61,723 nucleotides of DNA from Oscillospiraceae bacterium (GTDB lineage: Bacteria > Bacillota > Clostridia > Oscillospirales > Ruminococcaceae): assembly GCA_017541275.1 (NCBI GenBank), contig JAFXZM010000065.1:1-61723 (forward strand). Reading direction: 5' to 3'. Positions 40,570 through 49,165 of the stretch are shown here, in pieces (within the stretch, counting starts at the first letter, position 1; the number at the start of each line of letters is the position of its first letter). A program made the translations under genes and the position numbers. Under the pieces are notes generated by a model, which was not told where the DNA came from, made no database searches, and saw nothing but the letters and a program-made list of their open reading frames with translations.

Positions 40570-40971
40570 ATGATAGATCAGAAATGGCAGGAAATGTATG
40601 AGGCGGCAAAGGCCGTCCGGAATCCGCGGAAGCTTTCGGATTATGTGACCTGCGGCGAGGTTTCGGCGGCGGTGATGTCGGCCTCCGGCAGAATTTATAC
40701 GGGCATCTGCATCGACACATGCTCGACGCTCGGCATCTGCGCGGAGCGGAACGCAATCTTTAATATGCTCACAAACGGCGAGCAGCAGATCGCCCGCGTG
40801 CTCTGCATCCTGCCGGACGGAAAAGTCGGCGGCGCACCCTGCGGTGCGTGCAGAGAGCTGATGGTGCAGATTATGGCAGGGCATCTGAACGATGTCGAGA
40901 TTATGGCGGACTACGAGACCGGCAGAACAGTCAGGCTCGGTGATGTTACGCCGGAATGGTGGATCAAATAG
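40570..40971 (+). CDS. Cytidine deaminase-like protein
   Basis: 133 residues from ATG 40570 with AAAGGA upstream. The zinc site of the CDA fold is intact: STLGICAERNAIFNML (C-A-E) and GGAPCGACRELM (PCxxC). Length fits tetrameric cytidine deaminases and blasticidin-S deaminase relatives; the middle (IARVLCILPDGKVG) is atypical of true Cdd, so the base specificity is open. Member of the 37700-43100 operon. Confidence 0.85.
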   Translation: MIDQKWQEMYEAAKAVRNPRKLSDYVTCGEVSAAVMSASGRIYTGICIDTCSTLGICAERNAIFNMLTNGEQQIARVLCILPDGKVGGAPCGACRELMVQIMAGHLNDVEIMADYETGRTVRLGDVTPEWWIK

Positions 40972-40987
40972 CCGGCAGGAGAGGCAA

Positions 40988-42253
40988 ATGGAAAAGGTTT
41001 TTGATTTTGACCCGCGGCTGCTGAAGGCTGCTGCGGAGGCAGAGCAGGCGGCCGCTGCGGAATTCGCAGAGATCGACCGCATTTCACAGCACGGCACGGC
41101 AAAGGTGCTGCGCGCATTTCAGTCGCAGCGGGTGTCTGCGGCATGCTTCGCAGGCGCGAACGGCTACGGCTACGACGATATCGGCCGCGACACGCTCGAC
41201 CGCGTGTGGGCGGAGGTCTTTCATACGGAGGACGCGCTGGTGCGGCATCATTTTGTATCCGGCACGCATGCGCTCTCAACGGCGCTGTTCGGTGTTCTGC
41301 GGCCGGGCGATGTGCTCTGCTCGGTGACGGGCGCACCGTATGACACGCTGGAGGAGGTCATCGGCATCCGCGGCAGCGGAAACGGCTCGCTCAAGGATTT
41401 CGGCGTAAACTATGCGCAGGTTGACCTGACCGCTGACGGCCGCCCCGATTTTGATGCGATCGAAGCGGGCATCGCCAGCGCAAGGGTCGTGTATTTGCAG
41501 CGGTCGCGGGGTTATTCGCTCCGACCGGCGCTTTCTGTCGCCGATATTGCGAAAATTGTCGGAATCACGCGGCGGGTGAATCCGTCGGCGGTTGTCATGG
41601 TCGATAACTGCTACGGTGAATTTGTCGAGTACGATGAGCCGACCGATGCCGGCGCAGACCTGATTATCGGCTCGCTCATCAAAAATGCGGGCGGCGGCAT
41701 CGCCGAAACCGGCGGCTATATCGCAGGCCGTGCGGAGCTGGTCGAGCAGTGCGCCTACCGCCTGACATGCGTCGGCATGGGCAAGGAGGTCGGCTGCTCG
41801 CTGAATCAGTGCCGCTCGATGTACATGGGACTGTTCTTCGCGCCGGAGGTCGTCGCGAATGCGCGGAAAACAGGCGTATTTGCGTCGGCACTGTTCCGCT
41901 CGCTGGGCTTTGAGTGCCTGCCGGAGCCGGGACAGACAGCGGGCGATATCATCACGGTTCTGGTGCTGCGGAATCCCGACGCAATGGAGGCGTTCTGCGC
42001 AGGCATTCAGGCCGGCTCTCCGGTTGATTCCTACGTCACGCCGGAGGCATGGGACATGCCGGGCTATGAGAGCAAGGTCATCATGGCGGCGGGCGCCTTT
42101 ACCGGCGGTGCTTCCATTGAGCTTTCCGCAGACGGCCCGATGCGGGAGCCGTATGCGGTCTACATGCAGGGCGGCCTGACCTACGGCAGCGGCAAGCTGG
42201 GCGTGCTTCAGGCTGCGCAGACGATGCTCGGACGCGGGCTCATCTCCCTCTGA
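40988..42253 (+). CDS. Methionine gamma-lyase family (YnbB) PLP enzyme
   Basis: 421 residues from ATG 40988 (GGAGAGG upstream). Fold type I PLP enzyme of the group long annotated as aluminium resistance protein. Motifs: HHFVSGTHALSTALFGVLRP (PLP phosphate loop), VDNCYGEFVE (Asp for the pyridine N), and GSLIKNAGGGIAETGGYIAG with the Schiff-base Lys. Family members are predicted C-S or C-C lyases; the real substrate is unproven. In Bacillus the gene often sits near glnRA or hfq, while here it is in a peptidase operon. Confidence 0.88.
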   Translation: MEKVFDFDPRLLKAAAEAEQAAAAEFAEIDRISQHGTAKVLRAFQSQRVSAACFAGANGYGYDDIGRDTLDRVWAEVFHTEDALVRHHFVSGTHALSTALFGVLRPGDVLCSVTGAPYDTLEEVIGIRGSGNGSLKDFGVNYAQVDLTADGRPDFDAIEAGIASARVVYLQRSRGYSLRPALSVADIAKIVGITRRVNPSAVVMVDNCYGEFVEYDEPTDAGADLIIGSLIKNAGGGIAETGGYIAGRAELVEQCAYRLTCVGMGKEVGCSLNQCRSMYMGLFFAPEVVANARKTGVFASALFRSLGFECLPEPGQTAGDIITVLVLRNPDAMEAFCAGIQAGSPVDSYVTPEAWDMPGYESKVIMAAGAFTGGASIELSADGPMREPYAVYMQGGLTYGSGKLGVLQAAQTMLGRGLISL

Positions 42254-42302
42254 CTGAAAAAACCGGCAGCAGATGCTCCGGTCAGAAAGGATGCGTAAAA
42301 TT

Positions 42303-43100
42303 ATGGCAAACAAGGAAAATACCGGCGAATTCTCCATGGACAGCTACGTCAATCAAAGGCTGTCAGAGGATGTCGAACCGAACAATCCGTTCGAGGTTCC
42401 GATGAAGGACGGGGGCGGACACAAGGGCAAGCACAGGCTGAAGGGCAAGGTCAATATCAAAAGCAAGAAGTTTCTGATTATTCTTGCGGTCATTGCAGTG
42501 CTGGTGCTGTTTCTGATTCTGTTTATCTGGATCAGAAAGCGGCAGAATGACGGCGCACGGTATGCGCGGCTGCTGGCGAAAAATATCGGCACCCCGATCA
42601 GCTCGGCGCGCAAGGATGCCGGCCTCGACCTGAAAACCGAATCAGACTATACTACACTGAATCAGCTCTATATTTCGTATCAGGCGATTGCAGAAAGCCG
42701 CAAGGACTGCACAATTCAGGGCGTGCATCTGCCGGAGTGGGCGATCTTCTGCAATACGGATGCGAATGAACTGACGAATGTCACATATTATAATTACGAG
42801 CTGCTGGAGGACAGCATCTTCGGCACCGAGCGGAAATCCTATCTCGATCCGCAGCTCATCCCGGAGCGCGCATCCATTTCGGAGGTCGAAAAGAAGCTCG
42901 ACCTTGAGCCGTACCGGATTCAGTATCTTCAGGACCGGACACAGCTCCGCGAATACCGCTACTGCTATGATGACAAGGAAACCGGCGATGTCGTGGCCTA
43001 TGCGATCACGGCAAAGTGGGACAGCAGCGGCGCTCTCTACGAGATCAAGGATATCCGCCGGAATTACATCGGTACACTGCTTTCGAGCCCGGAGGCCTGA
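42303..43100 (+). CDS. Single-pass membrane protein of unknown function
   Basis: 265 residues from ATG 42303 (GAAAGGA 11 bases upstream). A polar, Lys-rich N-terminus (FEVPMKDGGGHKGKHRLKGK) is followed by a membrane helix at about 55-80 (FLIILAVIAVLVLFLILFIW), then an exterior domain of about 180 residues with Tyr- and Asp-rich strands (YCYDDKETGDVVAYAITAKW). I know no family. The gene ends the peptidase operon and precedes the pseudokinase gene, whose own basic region and helix make a similar topology. Confidence 0.7.
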   Translation: MANKENTGEFSMDSYVNQRLSEDVEPNNPFEVPMKDGGGHKGKHRLKGKVNIKSKKFLIILAVIAVLVLFLILFIWIRKRQNDGARYARLLAKNIGTPISSARKDAGLDLKTESDYTTLNQLYISYQAIAESRKDCTIQGVHLPEWAIFCNTDANELTNVTYYNYELLEDSIFGTERKSYLDPQLIPERASISEVEKKLDLEPYRIQYLQDRTQLREYRYCYDDKETGDVVAYAITAKWDSSGALYEIKDIRRNYIGTLLSSPEA

Positions 43101-43217
43101 GCAGAATTGCTGTCGGAAATCCGGTGAAGAATCATGCGAATTTTGTCGCAAATGCCGGAAATCGTTACAAAATTGCTACAAATTGAAAGCAATTTGGAAC
43201 TATGAAGCATAAAGTCA

Positions 43218-43246
43218 TTGACAGAAGCCGCGATTCCTGTTAAAAT
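43218..43246 (+). promoter_or_regulatory. Promoter of the pseudokinase gene
   Basis: TTGACA, 17 bases, TAAAAT. Just upstream an AAATTGCT/AGCAATTT inverted repeat lies around 43172-43197. Confidence 0.7.
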
Positions 43247-43330
43247 GTAAGATGAATCTGAAATAACAGGCGTGATTGCCTGCGGAGGGGAAAAACATAC
43301 GGCCCCCGCAGGACGGAAGGAGAAGAAGCA

Positions 43331-45748
43331 ATGAGTGATCTGAAGCTCTGCTACGGCTGTATGGAGCCGCTTGACGGCGACTCTGTCTGCCCGCACTGCG
43401 GATATGACCGGAATACAACCTCTCTGGCGAATTACCTGAAGCCGGGGACAATGCTGCGGGAGCGGTTTCTGGTCGGAAAGGCGCTGGATTCCAACGGCGA
43501 GGGCGTAACCTACATCGGCTACGATACCGCCGTGGGCTGCAAAATACTGATCCGCGAGTATATGCCTGAGCAGCTTTGCAGCCGCGTCCCGAACAGCACC
43601 GAGATCAACGTGAACTATGAGCATCTGGCACAGTATAAGGCGCTGATGGCTGAATATACGGAGCTCAACAAGGCTCTGGCGCGCCTGCGGAATCTGAGCC
43701 ACCTGAATCCCGCGCTCGATCTGTTTACCGAAAACAACACAACCTATGCGGTCTATGAGTATCTTGAGGGGCAAACCCTGCTCGACTATCTGAAGGACAA
43801 TGCCGGCGAGCTGAGCTGGAATATCGTGCGCCGCATTTTCCCGCCGCTGTTCACAACGCTCAGCCTGCTGCATAATGCAGGCGTGCTGCACCGCGGCCTG
43901 AGCCCCGAAACTATATTTGTTACCGATAAGGGCGAGCTGAAGCTGCGCGGCTTCTGCATCTCGGCCGTCCGCACAAACGATACCGAGCTCGATGCGGAGC
44001 TGTTCGACGGCTATGCTGCTCCGGAGCAGTATTTCGCAGACCGCCAGCAGGGAACCTGGACAGATGTCTACGGCATCTGTGCCGTGCTGTACCGCATTCT
44101 GACCGGCTCCCGTGCAACAGACGCGATCTCCCGGCAGGATTATGACAATCTGGTGCCGCCGATTGAGCTGAATTCGCATATGCCGGAGAATGTCTCCAAG
44201 GGCATTATGCAGGGCCTTGCACTGGAGGGCAGCGAGCGTGTCCGCACAATCACCGATCTCGTGACGCTGCTGTTCGATGAGAGCACGAATGAGGAAAGCA
44301 GCAGCACCTCCGAAAAAAGCGGCACGACAGCCGTTTTCCCCGCTCAGAATGATATCAAGCAAGTCGGAGCCGCAGCCGGCGCAGCAGCAAGACGTCCCGC
44401 AGGCGCTGCACATCCCGCACGGCCGGCCAATGCACCCAATACGGCACATCAGCGGCCGCTCCGGAACGGCGCGGCACCCGCAGCACACCGTCCCGGCGCA
44501 AGACCGGCTCCCGGTTCACGCCCCGGCGGCGCACCTCGTCCCGGAATGCCCCGCGGTAACAGCACAGCCGGAGGACGTACACCCGCAGGGCGGAACGGTC
44601 AGCGGCCTGCACAGCAGCGCGGCGGTGCGCGTCCCGCACCCGGTACCAGAAATGCAGCGATGCGCAGCGGCGCTTCCGTACAGCGCAGCCGGAACGGCGG
44701 TATGCCGCAGAACGGTGCTGTCCGGCGGCGGCCGTCCGCAGCAGCCGTAAACAGCCGGAACCGCAAAATGCAGGAGGCAACCGTCTTTGAGAAGATCCGT
44801 GCACCCCTGCTGATCGCGTTCCTGTTTATCGCGATCGTCACGGTCGTGATCTTCGCGTTTGTCAAGCTGCTGGGCAGCACTGCCGGCGGCAATTCGCTCG
44901 CAAACCGCGACAGCAGCAGCGAGCAGGATAATGTCATCCCCGCACAGACCGATCTGACTGACACTGCGCATGTCGAATACGGCGTGATGCCGCAGCTCGT
45001 CGGCAGAAACTATACGCTGAAGCATGACGAAATGGCAAGCTCCGGCTGGCTGTATCTCGAACCGGAATACGTGTTCAGCGATTCGATCATCAAGGATACA
45101 ATCATGGAGCAGGAGCTGACTGCCGGAACAGAATTCGTCATCGGCAGCACCATGAAGGTCACGGTCAGCCTCGGCCCGTCGCTCATCACGATCCCGCCCT
45201 ACAAGGGCATGCGCCTGAATGCGTATCTGAATCAGCTCAAGGAAATGGGTCTGGTTGAGGCGATCGACGGCGACGGCGGCTCCCCTGCCGGTCAAACACA
45301 GAAGAACGGCGGCAAACAGACAACTACGACCGAGGCAGATGTGCCGGCAAATGAGCAGGGCAAAAAGCAGGTCGTCATGTACCGGGCAAAGGTTGACTAC
45401 AATTACTCGAACGGCTATGTCTGTGCGGTTGACCCCGCCGCAGGCAAGGTAATCGACGCAATGGAGGATTACCGGATCATTGTGTACTATGCATATAATC
45501 CGGTCTATACGACGATAAACAACGGCACGACCGGTACGACGAACTCGACGACATCAACCTCCGGAAAGGGCTCCAAGACAACCGGAACAACAACCGCTAC
45601 CACTGCAAAGCCGACGGAAACACAGCCGCCGCAAACACAGGCCCCGCAGACACAGGCTCCGCAGACACAGGCCCCGCAGACGCAGGCCCCGGTTGAGCCG
45701 CCTCCCACACCGCCTGAAACACCGGCAGCAACACCTGATCCCACATAA
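43331..45748 (+). CDS. Zinc-ribbon, pseudokinase, TM, PASTA-like protein
   Basis: 805 residues. Residues 7-23 form a zinc ribbon (CYGCM...CPHC). A Ser/Thr-kinase fold spans about 40-315, but every catalytic motif is altered: the VAIK lysine is Arg75 (ILIREYMP), HRD is HRG (188-189, HRGLSPETI, with the magnesium Asn replaced by Thr194), and DFG reads GFC (KLRGFCIS, 204-211). The structural YAAPEQY and DVYGICAVLYRILTG parts remain, so it is a folded pseudokinase. A basic Pro/Ala/Arg-rich linker (about 355-480), a membrane helix (490-512) and two PASTA-like repeats outside (about 545-690) follow, with a Thr-rich tail and four QTQAP repeats. It may sense cell-wall fragments and act as an allosteric partner of real kinases. 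Confidence 0.88.
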   Translation: MSDLKLCYGCMEPLDGDSVCPHCGYDRNTTSLANYLKPGTMLRERFLVGKALDSNGEGVTYIGYDTAVGCKILIREYMPEQLCSRVPNSTEINVNYEHLAQYKALMAEYTELNKALARLRNLSHLNPALDLFTENNTTYAVYEYLEGQTLLDYLKDNAGELSWNIVRRIFPPLFTTLSLLHNAGVLHRGLSPETIFVTDKGELKLRGFCISAVRTNDTELDAELFDGYAAPEQYFADRQQGTWTDVYGICAVLYRILTGSRATDAISRQDYDNLVPPIELNSHMPENVSKGIMQGLALEGSERVRTITDLVTLLFDESTNEESSSTSEKSGTTAVFPAQNDIKQVGAAAGAAARRPAGAAHPARPANAPNTAHQRPLRNGAAPAAHRPGARPAPGSRPGGAPRPGMPRGNSTAGGRTPAGRNGQRPAQQRGGARPAPGTRNAAMRSGASVQRSRNGGMPQNGAVRRRPSAAAVNSRNRKMQEATVFEKIRAPLLIAFLFIAIVTVVIFAFVKLLGSTAGGNSLANRDSSSEQDNVIPAQTDLTDTAHVEYGVMPQLVGRNYTLKHDEMASSGWLYLEPEYVFSDSIIKDTIMEQELTAGTEFVIGSTMKVTVSLGPSLITIPPYKGMRLNAYLNQLKEMGLVEAIDGDGGSPAGQTQKNGGKQTTTTEADVPANEQGKKQVVMYRAKVDYNYSNGYVCAVDPAAGKVIDAMEDYRIIVYYAYNPVYTTINNGTTGTTNSTTSTSGKGSKTTGTTTATTAKPTETQPPQTQAPQTQAPQTQAPQTQAPVEPPPTPPETPAATPDPT

Positions 45749-45752
45749 AACC

Positions 45753-45790
45753 GAGGCAGTCCTCCGTGAAAGAGGGCTGCCTCATTTTAT
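45753..45790 (+). terminator. Terminator of the pseudokinase gene
   Basis: GAGGCAG(T)CCTC pairing with GAGGGCTGCCTC, then ATTTTAT. Confidence 0.7.
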
Positions 45791-45819
45791 AGATCAAAAA
45801 CCGTAAAAAAAAAGAAAAA

Positions 45820-45841
45820 CTATGTGACCAATGTCACATAG
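45820..45841. promoter_or_regulatory. Perfect 22-base palindrome with TGTGA-N6-TCACA core
   Basis: CTATGTGAC, CAAT, GTCACATAG: nine-base perfect arms. The core equals the CRP/FNR-family consensus. It lies about 250 bases before the promoter of the CE12-like dockerin gene. The rest of 45842-46088 is AT-rich with no gene. Confidence 0.6.
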
Positions 45842-46088
45842 CTGCAAGAGGAAGTGAAATCAACAAAACATAGGGGGATTGGGGGATTTGAAACAAGGTT
45901 TCTTCAACCTTGGTTATAGTATACAATACAAATCTAAAATGCCGCTGAATAAAGTGTGAACAAAATATGAATCGTCAGAAAGCTTTTTGTGAACACGATT
46001 CCGGAATCCACACCGCCTCAAAAAACCTGTAAAAAATGTATAATTGTTTCATTTTCCTGTCATTTTTAATCTTCTCGTTCCGAACGGC

Positions 46089-46118
46089 TTGACAGCAGTA
46101 TATTTAATATGATATGAT
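46089..46118 (+). promoter_or_regulatory. Promoter of the double-SGNH dockerin gene
   Basis: TTGACA, 18 bases, TATGAT, about 55 bases before the start codon. Confidence 0.7.
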
Positions 46119-46171
46119 GAATGCAGGGAAAACAGATACTGCACCGAAACTAATGATTGGGGGAATCAACA

Positions 46172-49114
46172 ATGAAAATGCTTCTCAGGAAGCTCGCCGC
46201 TGCCGCGGCATCTCTGGCGCTCTGTTCTGCGGCGCTCCCTGCCGTACAGCAGCAGGCCTCCGCCGCAAATACCTACTGGAAATTTGACTTTGGCGGCGGC
46301 GGGACGGCCTCAGGCTACACCGGCGTGTCCGCAGCCGACGGCTACAACGCCTCCCGCGGCTACGGCTTCTCGTCCGGCACCAATGTCACGAATGTCGGCG
46401 CATCGGGCAGCGGCGCACTCAGTGATGCCGTTCAGTTCAAAAATGCGACGGCAACGGGCAATTATACCTTCTGCGCCGATGTCCCGAACGGCCTGTATCA
46501 GGTGTCGGTCTGGCTCGGCAACACCAACCGCACCAGCGTCGGCATCGAAAAAATGCTGCAAATCGTCAACATGACCGGCAACAATGCCTACCACACGCTT
46601 CAGGTCCCGGTCACGGACGGTCAGCTCAATATCTGCGCCTGCGCGGGCAAGGACGGCTATCCGTTCTCAATCTCCGCGCTGGAGATCAAGCAGATCTCCA
46701 CACAGACCCACACAAACCCGACAATCTGGGTCTGCGGCGACTCGACCGTCTGCAACTATTACCCGCTGAACAGCTCCGCGCAGGCTGGCTGGGCGCAGAT
46801 GCTCCCGGAATTCATTGACACGAATCAGTGGCAGGTCATGAATATGGCCGCTTCGGGACAGTATGCAAGAGGCTTCTTAGAGGCCGGTCAGTTCGATGTC
46901 ATCGAAAAGAACGGCCAGCCCGGCGATATCTATGTCATCTCCATCGGCATCAATGACACCAATTCCAAAAACAATACGACCGGAGAGCAGTATGAAGCAC
47001 TGATCACCGATATGGCAGAGCGTGCCATGAAAAAAGGCATGCGCGTGATCCTCGTCAAGCAGCAGGGCAGAAACGGCGACTGCCAGCGCAACCCGCTGCT
47101 GGAGGGCAGATGGTACGGCAAACAGCTCGACAGGGTCGGTGCGGCACTCAATATCGAGGTCGTTGACCTGTTCAATCTCTGGCAGGATTACTGCCTGACA
47201 AAAACCGCGGACGAAGTTTCGGCCATGTATCTCGACGACGGACTGCACCCGAACCGCGCCGGTGCGACCGTTCTGGCGCAGTTCATGGCGGACGCGATCA
47301 ACAGCGGCAGCACGCCCGAGGTCAAAGGCGAAACCTTTGCTGAGGGTACGACCGTGATGTTCCGCAATGCGGAATCCGGCATGTACCTGACCGTCGAGGG
47401 CGGCACTGCAGCAGCGGGAACCAATGTCTCCCAGAGCAGCGACGGGATTCCCTCTGAGAAAAATACATGGAAGCTCTCCGCAGCAGCGGAGGAGGGAACC
47501 TACCACATCTTCTCCATGCTGGACGGCGGCAGCACCTATCTGCTCGACATCGCCGACGGCAAGACCGACAACGGCACGAATGTCGGCATCTGGACGGATA
47601 CCAGCCACAATGCACAGGTGTTCAAGATCGTCAAGGACGGCGATTATTATCATATCGCGACCGCTGTCTCCGGCTACAAGAGCTATGTCGGCATCACCGG
47701 CGGCTCGCATGACGAAAACGCAAACGCGATCGAATGGACGAACGACCGCACCGATAACCAGAAGTGGCAGATGATCCCCGCCGCAGTCGGCAAAGACGGC
47801 CCGCTTGCACAGGGCGACCTGACCGGCGACGGAAAGATCAATGCCGCAGACCTCACGCTGATGAAGCGCGTGCTGAATGACGCGGATGCCCCCTACAACA
47901 AGCGGCAGGCGGCTGACCTCAACGGCGACATGAAGGCCGATGCAGATGACCTCACGGTCATGGTGAACTTCCTGACCGGCGAAACCGATGCCTTTGCAGA
48001 CCCGAAGTATGCCGCGACCGAGCAGATCATCGCGGACGGCTGGCGTGAGGAAACGAATGCGGGCTATCTCTACAAGGATTACCTCAATCTCGACAACACC
48101 GACAAGAGCGCCGTGACCTTTGCGGTCAATGCCGCACTGAAGGGCAACTACCTCTGCACATTCCATATCGCAAACGGCTCGGCCAATGACCGCGAAATGA
48201 TGATCTCGGTCAGCAGCTCGACCGAAATCTGGAAGCAGAGCTTCCTCACGACCGGCGCATGGACGACATGGGAGGAGCGCGGCATCGTGCTTCCGCTCAT
48301 TGCCGGCATCAACTACATCACCCTGAAATCCAACACCGCCGAGGGCGGCCCGAATATCGACTATCTGGATCTCTGCCTGACCGATGAACCGATCGCACAG
48401 TCCTACGATCCCTCTCAGGAGCCCCAGGTGATCGACACCGACAAGCCGGTCATCTTCATCGCTTCGGATTCCACCGCTCAGAGCTACCGCGCAGACAAAG
48501 CCCCGCAGCAGGGCTGGGGCTATTATCTCCAGAACTACTTTACAGACAACGTGACTGTCTCGAACCACGCAATCGCAGGCCGCAGCTCCAAGAGCTTCTA
48601 TGACAACGGCAGACTGGACACGATCCTCGGTCAGATCAAGGCGGGCGACTATCTGCTGATCGACTTCGGCATCAACGACGGCGACTCTTCCAAATCCGAG
48701 CGCTATGCGCCGGTCTGCGGCAATGTGGATAACCCGACGAACGGCTCCTTTGAGTATTACATGACCTTCTATATCAAGGGTGCGCTGGATAAGGGCGCCA
48801 CACCGATTCTGATGAGCCCGACGCTTTCGATCCGCAATCAGACGCAGCCGTTCAAAGTCGGCTACCGGAACATTGACTCCGCATGTCAGGCGCTTGCGAG
48901 AAAGTACAACATTCCGTACTTTGATCTCGGCGCAGCGATGACAAACGACTTTAACAAGCGCGATTTCAATACCGTCAAGGGGTATTATCTGGGCGGTGCG
49001 ACCGGCGGCACGGACTATACGCACTTTACCGAAACCGGCGCACAGGTTGTCGCTCAGATCATCTGCCAAGGCATCAAGAACCTGAATATCGACCTTTCCA
49101 AGTATGTCAAATAA
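46172..49114 (+). CDS. Double rhamnogalacturonan-acetylesterase-like (CE12) protein with internal dockerin
   Basis: 980 residues from ATG 46172, GGGGGAA upstream. Signal peptide to about 35. Residues 36-175: a beta-sandwich often seen before CE12 domains (YWKFDFGGGGTASGYTGVSA). SGNH domain 1 at 180-380: IWVCGDSTVCNY with Ser at about 190, ISIGINDTN, DDGLHPNRAGA. Ricin-type CBM13-like region about 390-545 (FRNAESGMYLTVEGG, QKWQMIPA). Dockerin about 547-608 (GDLTGDGKINAADLTLMKRV and DLNGDMKADADDLTVMVNFL). CBM35-like domain 620-745. SGNH domain 2 about 758-980: IFIASDSTAQSY, LIDFGINDGD, YTHFTETGAQ. Likely deacetylates pectin (rhamnogalacturonan) in the cellulosome. Two catalytic units on one chain could act on neighbouring sites. 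Confidence 0.9.
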   Translation: MKMLLRKLAAAAASLALCSAALPAVQQQASAANTYWKFDFGGGGTASGYTGVSAADGYNASRGYGFSSGTNVTNVGASGSGALSDAVQFKNATATGNYTFCADVPNGLYQVSVWLGNTNRTSVGIEKMLQIVNMTGNNAYHTLQVPVTDGQLNICACAGKDGYPFSISALEIKQISTQTHTNPTIWVCGDSTVCNYYPLNSSAQAGWAQMLPEFIDTNQWQVMNMAASGQYARGFLEAGQFDVIEKNGQPGDIYVISIGINDTNSKNNTTGEQYEALITDMAERAMKKGMRVILVKQQGRNGDCQRNPLLEGRWYGKQLDRVGAALNIEVVDLFNLWQDYCLTKTADEVSAMYLDDGLHPNRAGATVLAQFMADAINSGSTPEVKGETFAEGTTVMFRNAESGMYLTVEGGTAAAGTNVSQSSDGIPSEKNTWKLSAAAEEGTYHIFSMLDGGSTYLLDIADGKTDNGTNVGIWTDTSHNAQVFKIVKDGDYYHIATAVSGYKSYVGITGGSHDENANAIEWTNDRTDNQKWQMIPAAVGKDGPLAQGDLTGDGKINAADLTLMKRVLNDADAPYNKRQAADLNGDMKADADDLTVMVNFLTGETDAFADPKYAATEQIIADGWREETNAGYLYKDYLNLDNTDKSAVTFAVNAALKGNYLCTFHIANGSANDREMMISVSSSTEIWKQSFLTTGAWTTWEERGIVLPLIAGINYITLKSNTAEGGPNIDYLDLCLTDEPIAQSYDPSQEPQVIDTDKPVIFIASDSTAQSYRADKAPQQGWGYYLQNYFTDNVTVSNHAIAGRSSKSFYDNGRLDTILGQIKAGDYLLIDFGINDGDSSKSERYAPVCGNVDNPTNGSFEYYMTFYIKGALDKGATPILMSPTLSIRNQTQPFKVGYRNIDSACQALARKYNIPYFDLGAAMTNDFNKRDFNTVKGYYLGGATGGTDYTHFTETGAQVVAQIICQGIKNLNIDLSKYVK

Positions 49115-49120
49115 CACAAA

Positions 49121-49165
49121 AAGAGGCGCATCGGGCATCAAGTGCTCCGAAGCGCCTCTTTTTTT
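49121..49165. terminator. Bidirectional terminator between convergent dockerin genes
   Basis: Stem AAGAGGCGC / GCGCCTCTT with a long loop and seven T on the plus side; the minus-strand tail is also T-rich. Confidence 0.7.

Noticed and set aside
41276-42337. Long minus-strand frame opposite the PLP enzyme gene.
   Set aside because: Shadow frame; the plus strand has clear PLP motifs and tight operon spacing.
45600-45700. Tandem 15-base DNA repeats.
   Set aside because: They encode the QTQAP tail repeats of the pseudokinase protein and need no other explanation.
46877-49141. A 754-codon open frame on the minus strand.
   Set aside because: Antisense of the double-SGNH dockerin gene, with codon-bias-driven absence of stops and no recognisable domain.
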